This document shows positions 60,394-64,000 of a stretch of DNA of 64,000 nt, one piece after another. The stretch's first letter is position 1. Every line of letters starts with the position of its first letter. The notes under the pieces are model-generated. The model was not told the origin of the DNA, made no database searches, and was given only the letters and a program-made list of their open reading frames with translations. The translations under genes and the position numbers were made by a program. Origin of the DNA: Vitreoscilla filiformis (GTDB lineage Bacteria > Pseudomonadota > Gammaproteobacteria > Burkholderiales > Burkholderiaceae_C); contig NZ_CP022423.1 of assembly GCF_002222655.1 (NCBI RefSeq), positions 496,001 to 560,000 of the forward strand, given 5' to 3'.

Positions 60394-61807
60394 GTGTTCC
60401 CCCCGCCGCCGTGGCGATGGTGGCAGCCGTGCGCAATGCCGCTGCCACGTGTTCCATCTTCATGAAGCGCGAGCCTTTGACCAAGGCCACACCGAATGCC
60501 GGTAGCGTGGCATGGGCCAAACTCACCACCGCATCGGCCGTGCTGACGAAATGCCGCGCCGACGCACCATAGGCTTCCGCCGCATGGCGCGCCAAACTGC
60601 CGACGCACCACAGATGCTCAATGCCCCGTTCGTGCGCATAAGCCCCGACCTCGGCATGAAACAGCGGCCCTTGGGCACCGACTTCGCCCATGTCCCCCAA
60701 CAGCAGCCAGCGCGGGCCGGGCAGGCTGGCGAGCACGTCGATGGCGGCGCGCACGGAATCGGGGTTGGCGTTGTAGCTGTCATCGATCAGCGTGCGCAGA
60801 CCCGTGCCCCAGCGCAGCCGCTCGACTTGCGAACGCCCCGCCACCGGTGTGAACGCCGTCAGCCCTGCGGCCACGTCAGTCAGCGCAACGCCAGCACCCA
60901 ACGCAGCCGCCGTCGCCGCCAGCGCGTTCTTGACGTTGTGCCAGCCTGCGCTGCGCAGTGCCAACGATGCCTCACCTGCGGGTGTGTGCAAGGTGAGCTG
61001 CCAGTGGTCGTCTTGCCACTGCGCCTGGGCGGTGACATCGGCCGGGCCTTGCAAAGCAAAGGTCAACACACGCCGCGTTCCCGCCCAAGTGCGCCACAGC
61101 GGGGTGAACGCATCGTCTGCGGGGAAGACCGCCACGCCATCGGCGGGCAGGGCGTGGATCACAGCTCCGTTCTCCCGCGCCACGGCTTCGACGCTGTGCA
61201 TGAATTCTTGGTGCTCGCGCTGGGCGTTGTTCACCACCGCCACCGTCGGCTGGGCGATGGCCGCCAACTGCGCGATCTCACCCGGATGGTTCATGCCCAA
61301 CTCCACCACCGCCAACCGATGGGCCGCGTTCAGGCGGAGCACCGTCAACGGCACGCCGATGTGGTTGTTCAGGTTGCCCGAGGTGGCCAATGCCGCTTCG
61401 CCTTGCGCCGCCCGCAAGATGCTGGCGATCATCTGGGTGACGGTGGTCTTGCCATTGCTGCCCGTCACGCCGATCAGCGGCAGGCGATGCGCTGCCCGCC
61501 AAGCCGTGGCCAAGGTTTGCAAGGCAGCCAGTGGATCGTCCACCCGCAGCCCCGGCATGCCGGTGACGCTCAGACCGTGGCTGGCCAAGGCCGCCACAGC
61601 CCCCGCCGCCTGGGCTTGGAGCAAAAAATCATGGCCGTCGAAACGCTCACCGCGCAAGGCGACGAACAAATCGCCCGGTGCCAAACTGCGCGTGTCGGTG
61701 TGGACGCGCCGCAATGGCACATCGGCATCCCCCACCCGCTCACTGCCAGGCAGCCAAGCGTGGGCCTGCCCCAGCGTGAGCGGTGGAGGGGGTGAAAAAT
61801 CGGTCAT
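60383..61807 (-). CDS. murF: UDP-MurNAc-tripeptide--D-Ala-D-Ala ligase
   Basis: Completes the cytoplasmic peptidoglycan precursor with the dipeptide from Ddl. 474 residues. N-terminal [19 protein letters not shown] binds [18 protein letters not shown] is the ATP site; [16 protein letters not shown] and [14 protein letters not shown] follow; [18 protein letters not shown] is typical of MurF. Start ATG overlaps the murE stop by 4 nt and the stop lies 11 nt within mraY. Confidence 0.98.
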   Translation of the reverse strand: MTDFSPPPPLTLGQAHAWLPGSERVGDADVPLRRVHTDTRSLAPGDLFVALRGERFDGHDFLLQAQAAGAVAALASHGLSVTGMPGLRVDDPLAALQTLATAWRAAHRLPLIGVTGSNGKTTVTQMIASILRAAQGEAALATSGNLNNHIGVPLTVLRLNAAHRLAVVELGMNHPGEIAQLAAIAQPTVAVVNNAQREHQEFMHSVEAVARENGAVIHALPADGVAVFPADDAFTPLWRTWAGTRRVLTFALQGPADVTAQAQWQDDHWQLTLHTPAGEASLALRSAGWHNVKNALAATAAALGAGVALTDVAAGLTAFTPVAGRSQVERLRWGTGLRTLIDDSYNANPDSVRAAIDVLASLPGPRWLLLGDMGEVGAQGPLFHAEVGAYAHERGIEHLWCVGSLARHAAEAYGASARHFVSTADAVVSLAHATLPAFGVALVKGSRFMKMEHVAAALRTAATIATAAGGTHAA

Positions 61808-63324
61808 GCAGGGCTCCTGGCGGCCAGCGCTTTGGTGGCTTCCTCAATGTCTGAAAACGGATGGCGCACGCCAGCGATCTCTTGGTAGTCCTCGTGACCC
61901 TTGCCGGCCAGCAAGATGACATCTTTGGTGTCGGCACTGGAGATGGCCTCAAAAATCGCCAGGCGCCGGTCGGGTTGGATGGTCACGGTGCGCACCGCCG
62001 GCCCCGGTGGAACGCCCGCCATGACTTGGTTGATGATGGTTTGCGCCGCCTCGTCGCGCGGATTGTCACTGGTGACGATGACCCGATCGGCCCGACGCGC
62101 CGCGATGTTGCCCATCACGGGCCGCTTGGTGGCATCGCGGTTGCCCCCGCAGCCGAACACACACCACAACCAGCCGCCACGGGCCTGGGCCAGCGGCTGC
62201 AAGGCGGCCAAGGCTTTGTCCAACGCATCGGGCGTGTGGGCGTAATCGATGATGACTTCCGGCAGGCCCGGCGTGCGTCCCACGTTGGCGCGTTGCAGCC
62301 GCCCCGGCACTGGCGTGAGCCACGGGATCACCCGGGCGATGTCCAGCAGCGCGAACCCCATGGCACGCAAACCTGCCATCACCACCAGCAAATTGGAGAC
62401 GTTGTAATCGCCCACCAAACTGGTGCTGATGGGCACCCGATGCCCCCCCTCCACGGCGGTGAAACTCAACCCGGACTCGTGGTAAGTCACGTCCTGCGCC
62501 ATGAGCCGCGCTTCGCCCACCATGGAGCACGTCCACAACTGGGTGCGGCGCCCAGCCAGCGCCGCCACCAGCTCGGCGCCCTGCGGATCGTCCACATTCA
62601 ACACCACCGACTTGAGCCCTGGCCACGAAAACAACTGGCGCTTGGCCTGCCAGTAGGCTTCCATGGTGCCGTGGTAGTCGAGGTGATCGCGGGTGAAATT
62701 GGTGAACAACGCCACCTCAATGTGCGTGCCCGCCAAGCGCTGTTCAACGATGCCAATCGATGACGCCTCGATCGCACACGCGCCAAAGCGCTGCTGTTTC
62801 ATGCCCAGCAGCCCGGCGTGCAAGGCCACGGGGTCGGGCGTGGTCAGGCCGGTGTAGTGCAATTGCCCAGCACCCTGCCCTTTGACCGGCGGGGTACCAA
62901 TGCCCAAGGTGCCCACCACCCCGCAGCGCAAACCCAGCAAACTCAAAGCTTGGGCCGTCCACCACGACGTGGAGGTTTTGCCGTTGGTACCGGTGCTGGC
63001 CACCAACCGCAAGCTGCGGCTGGGGTGGGCATAAAAGGCATCGGCGATCGGGCCCGTCGCGGCTTTGAGGCCCGACCATGCCGCCACACGCGGATCTTGA
63101 CATTCGGGGAAAGCCTCGGCCCCCTCAGCCTCGACCAAACAGGCCGTGGCCCCGGCGGCCAGGGCGGCAGACACAAACCGCCGGCCATCATGCGCCGCCC
63201 CGGGCCAGGCGATGAAACCGTCTCCCGGGCGGATGTGGCGGCTGTCGGTGCGCAGTTCACCGGTGATGTGGGTGCGCAACCAGCGCGCTGCCTCTTGAGG
63301 CGTTGTGAACGTTGTGAGTGCCAT
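61804..63324 (-). CDS. murE: UDP-MurNAc-L-Ala-D-Glu--meso-diaminopimelate ligase
   Basis: Adds the third stem-peptide residue. 506 residues. TDSRHIRPGDGFIAWPG binds UDP, STGTNGKTSTSWW is the P-loop, HIEVALFTNFTRDHLDYHGT holds the carbamylated-Lys region. TSDNPRDE contains the DNPR motif of meso-DAP-specific enzymes, so the wall is of the normal Gram-negative type. The ATG at 63324 is used; a TTG two codons upstream is possible. It lies 6 nt after ftsI. Confidence 0.97.
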   Translation of the reverse strand: MALTTFTTPQEAARWLRTHITGELRTDSRHIRPGDGFIAWPGAAHDGRRFVSAALAAGATACLVEAEGAEAFPECQDPRVAAWSGLKAATGPIADAFYAHPSRSLRLVASTGTNGKTSTSWWTAQALSLLGLRCGVVGTLGIGTPPVKGQGAGQLHYTGLTTPDPVALHAGLLGMKQQRFGACAIEASSIGIVEQRLAGTHIEVALFTNFTRDHLDYHGTMEAYWQAKRQLFSWPGLKSVVLNVDDPQGAELVAALAGRRTQLWTCSMVGEARLMAQDVTYHESGLSFTAVEGGHRVPISTSLVGDYNVSNLLVVMAGLRAMGFALLDIARVIPWLTPVPGRLQRANVGRTPGLPEVIIDYAHTPDALDKALAALQPLAQARGGWLWCVFGCGGNRDATKRPVMGNIAARRADRVIVTSDNPRDEAAQTIINQVMAGVPPGPAVRTVTIQPDRRLAIFEAISSADTKDVILLAGKGHEDYQEIAGVRHPFSDIEEATKALAARSPA

Positions 63325-63330
63325 GGTCAA

Positions 63331-64000
63331 TCAGGGCTCCACCTTGGGAGACGTGGGACGCGCTTTCCGATTGGAATTGGCCTTGCCGGCAGCCGAGGAC
63401 GACGCCGCAGCGACACCGGAGGCAGAAGAGGGCAGCGGAACCTCCAGATCGGGTGGAACCGCCATCATGCGCAGGGCGTTTTCGACCACCGCTTTGAACA
63501 CCGGGGCCGCCACCTGCCCACCGTAGTAGGCCGTCCCTTGCGGCTCATCGACCAAAACGGCCACGACGACACGCGGTTTGTCCGCCGGCGAAAAACCCAC
63601 GAACCAGGCACAGTGGCGTGAATTGCTGTAACCCCGTCCTTCGAGCTTTTGCGCCGTGCCGGTTTTGCCTGCGGCGGAATACCCCGCCGGCTGGGCCCGA
63701 AAACCGGTGCCTTCGCTGATCGTGCCGCGCAGCATGGTGCGCATGGTGCGGGCGGTGTCCGGGCGATACACCCGCACAGGCTCGCCCCCGCGAAACCCCT
63801 TCACCAGCGACAGCGGTTGCGCGGCCCCATCGTTGGCCAATGCGGTGTAGGCCCGGGCCAATTGGATGAGAGAAACCGAAATGCCGTAGCCGTAGCTCAT
63901 GGACGCCTTTTCCACGTCCTGCCACTTTTGCCATGGACGCAACCGCCCGGTGGCCGAGCCCAAGGTGCGCCGTCCCACGAGGGTGTCGGGCAACCCCATG
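63331..64000 (-). CDS. ftsI: peptidoglycan transpeptidase FtsI (PBP3), C-terminal part only
   Basis: The 222-plus C-terminal residues of the septal transpeptidase; the start and the SxxK and SxN motifs lie beyond the right edge. The third penicillin-binding motif is present: KTGT within AAGKTGTAQKLEGRG. Upstream of it come MSYGYGISVSLIQLARAYTA and GFRGGEPVRVYRP, downstream CAWFVGFSPADKPRVVVAVL and YYGGQVAAPVFKAVVENALR, all typical of FtsI. A Ser/Ala/Lys-rich tail of about 40 residues (SSASGVAAASSSAAGKANSN) is longer than in E. coli. First gene of the cluster visible here. Confidence 0.96.
   Translation of the reverse strand, partial: MGLPDTLVGRRTLGSATGRLRPWQKWQDVEKASMSYGYGISVSLIQLARAYTALANDGAAQPLSLVKGFRGGEPVRVYRPDTARTMRTMLRGTISEGTGFRAQPAGYSAAGKTGTAQKLEGRGYSNSRHCAWFVGFSPADKPRVVVAVLVDEPQGTAYYGGQVAAPVFKAVVENALRMMAVPPDLEVPLPSSASGVAAASSSAAGKANSNRKARPTSPKVEP

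Overview
The window looks like chromosome of a high-GC betaproteobacterium of the order Burkholderiales, most like the Rubrivivax / Leptothrix / Sphaerotilus / Vitreoscilla filiformis branch. The reasons are high GC with strong third-position bias, System II cytochrome c maturation (ResB plus a CcsA-type WWD protein), a diheme cytochrome c4, MsrPQ, a CIRCE-controlled groES-groEL operon, a meso-DAP type MurE and a classical dcw cluster. The genus cannot be fixed from this sequence alone. I saw no rRNA, tRNA, CRISPR array, insertion sequence or prophage.

Layout. 0-25 kb is mostly housekeeping: two tandem DUF1176 periplasmic proteins (the first cut by the left edge), nagZ, rne, a 662-bp divergent gap, an rluC-HAD-Rieske-S49 peptidase run, panB-panC-bioB-panD, msrP-msrQ, a dienelactone hydrolase, ccsA/resB, cytochrome c4, engB, a protein with a roadblock-like C-terminus, groES-groEL with an exact CIRCE and a good promoter, and lysS.

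25.4-39.4 kb is a plus-strand surface-polysaccharide (O-antigen or capsule) cluster. WbpA-, WbpB-, WbpD- and WbpE-like enzymes should make UDP-GlcNAc(3NAc)A. They are followed by an acyltransferase, two further DegT aminotransferases, a Wzx-like flippase, two glycosyltransferases, a methyltransferase and a PglC-like initiating sugar transferase. A two-gene ATPase plus HNH nuclease pair that resembles the Septu (PtuA/PtuB) anti-phage system lies between wbpD and wbpE. The ATPase gene is visibly more AT-rich than its neighbours, as expected for acquired DNA.

39.4-44.8 kb is a minus-strand MexAB-OprM/AcrAB-type RND efflux operon in which all three genes are broken: a 1-nt deletion in the adaptor, a 4-nt GATC duplication in the pump and a large internal deletion with frameshift in the outer-membrane channel. 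The divergent TetR/AcrR-type regulator is intact, and a palindrome very like the E. coli AcrR operator remains between them. This is either operon-wide decay or a cluster of sequence errors.

45.4-64 kb, on the minus strand, is the dcw cluster: ftsI (5' end outside the window)-murE-murF-mraY-murD-ftsW-murG-murC-ddl-ftsQ-ftsA-ftsZ, then a LuxR-type response regulator and a 7TM sensor kinase, lpxC and a small membrane protein. The two-component pair separates ftsZ from lpxC. FtsZ has an unusual His/Pro-rich linker. Most genes here overlap at ATGA or sit within about 25 nt, so they are probably translationally coupled.
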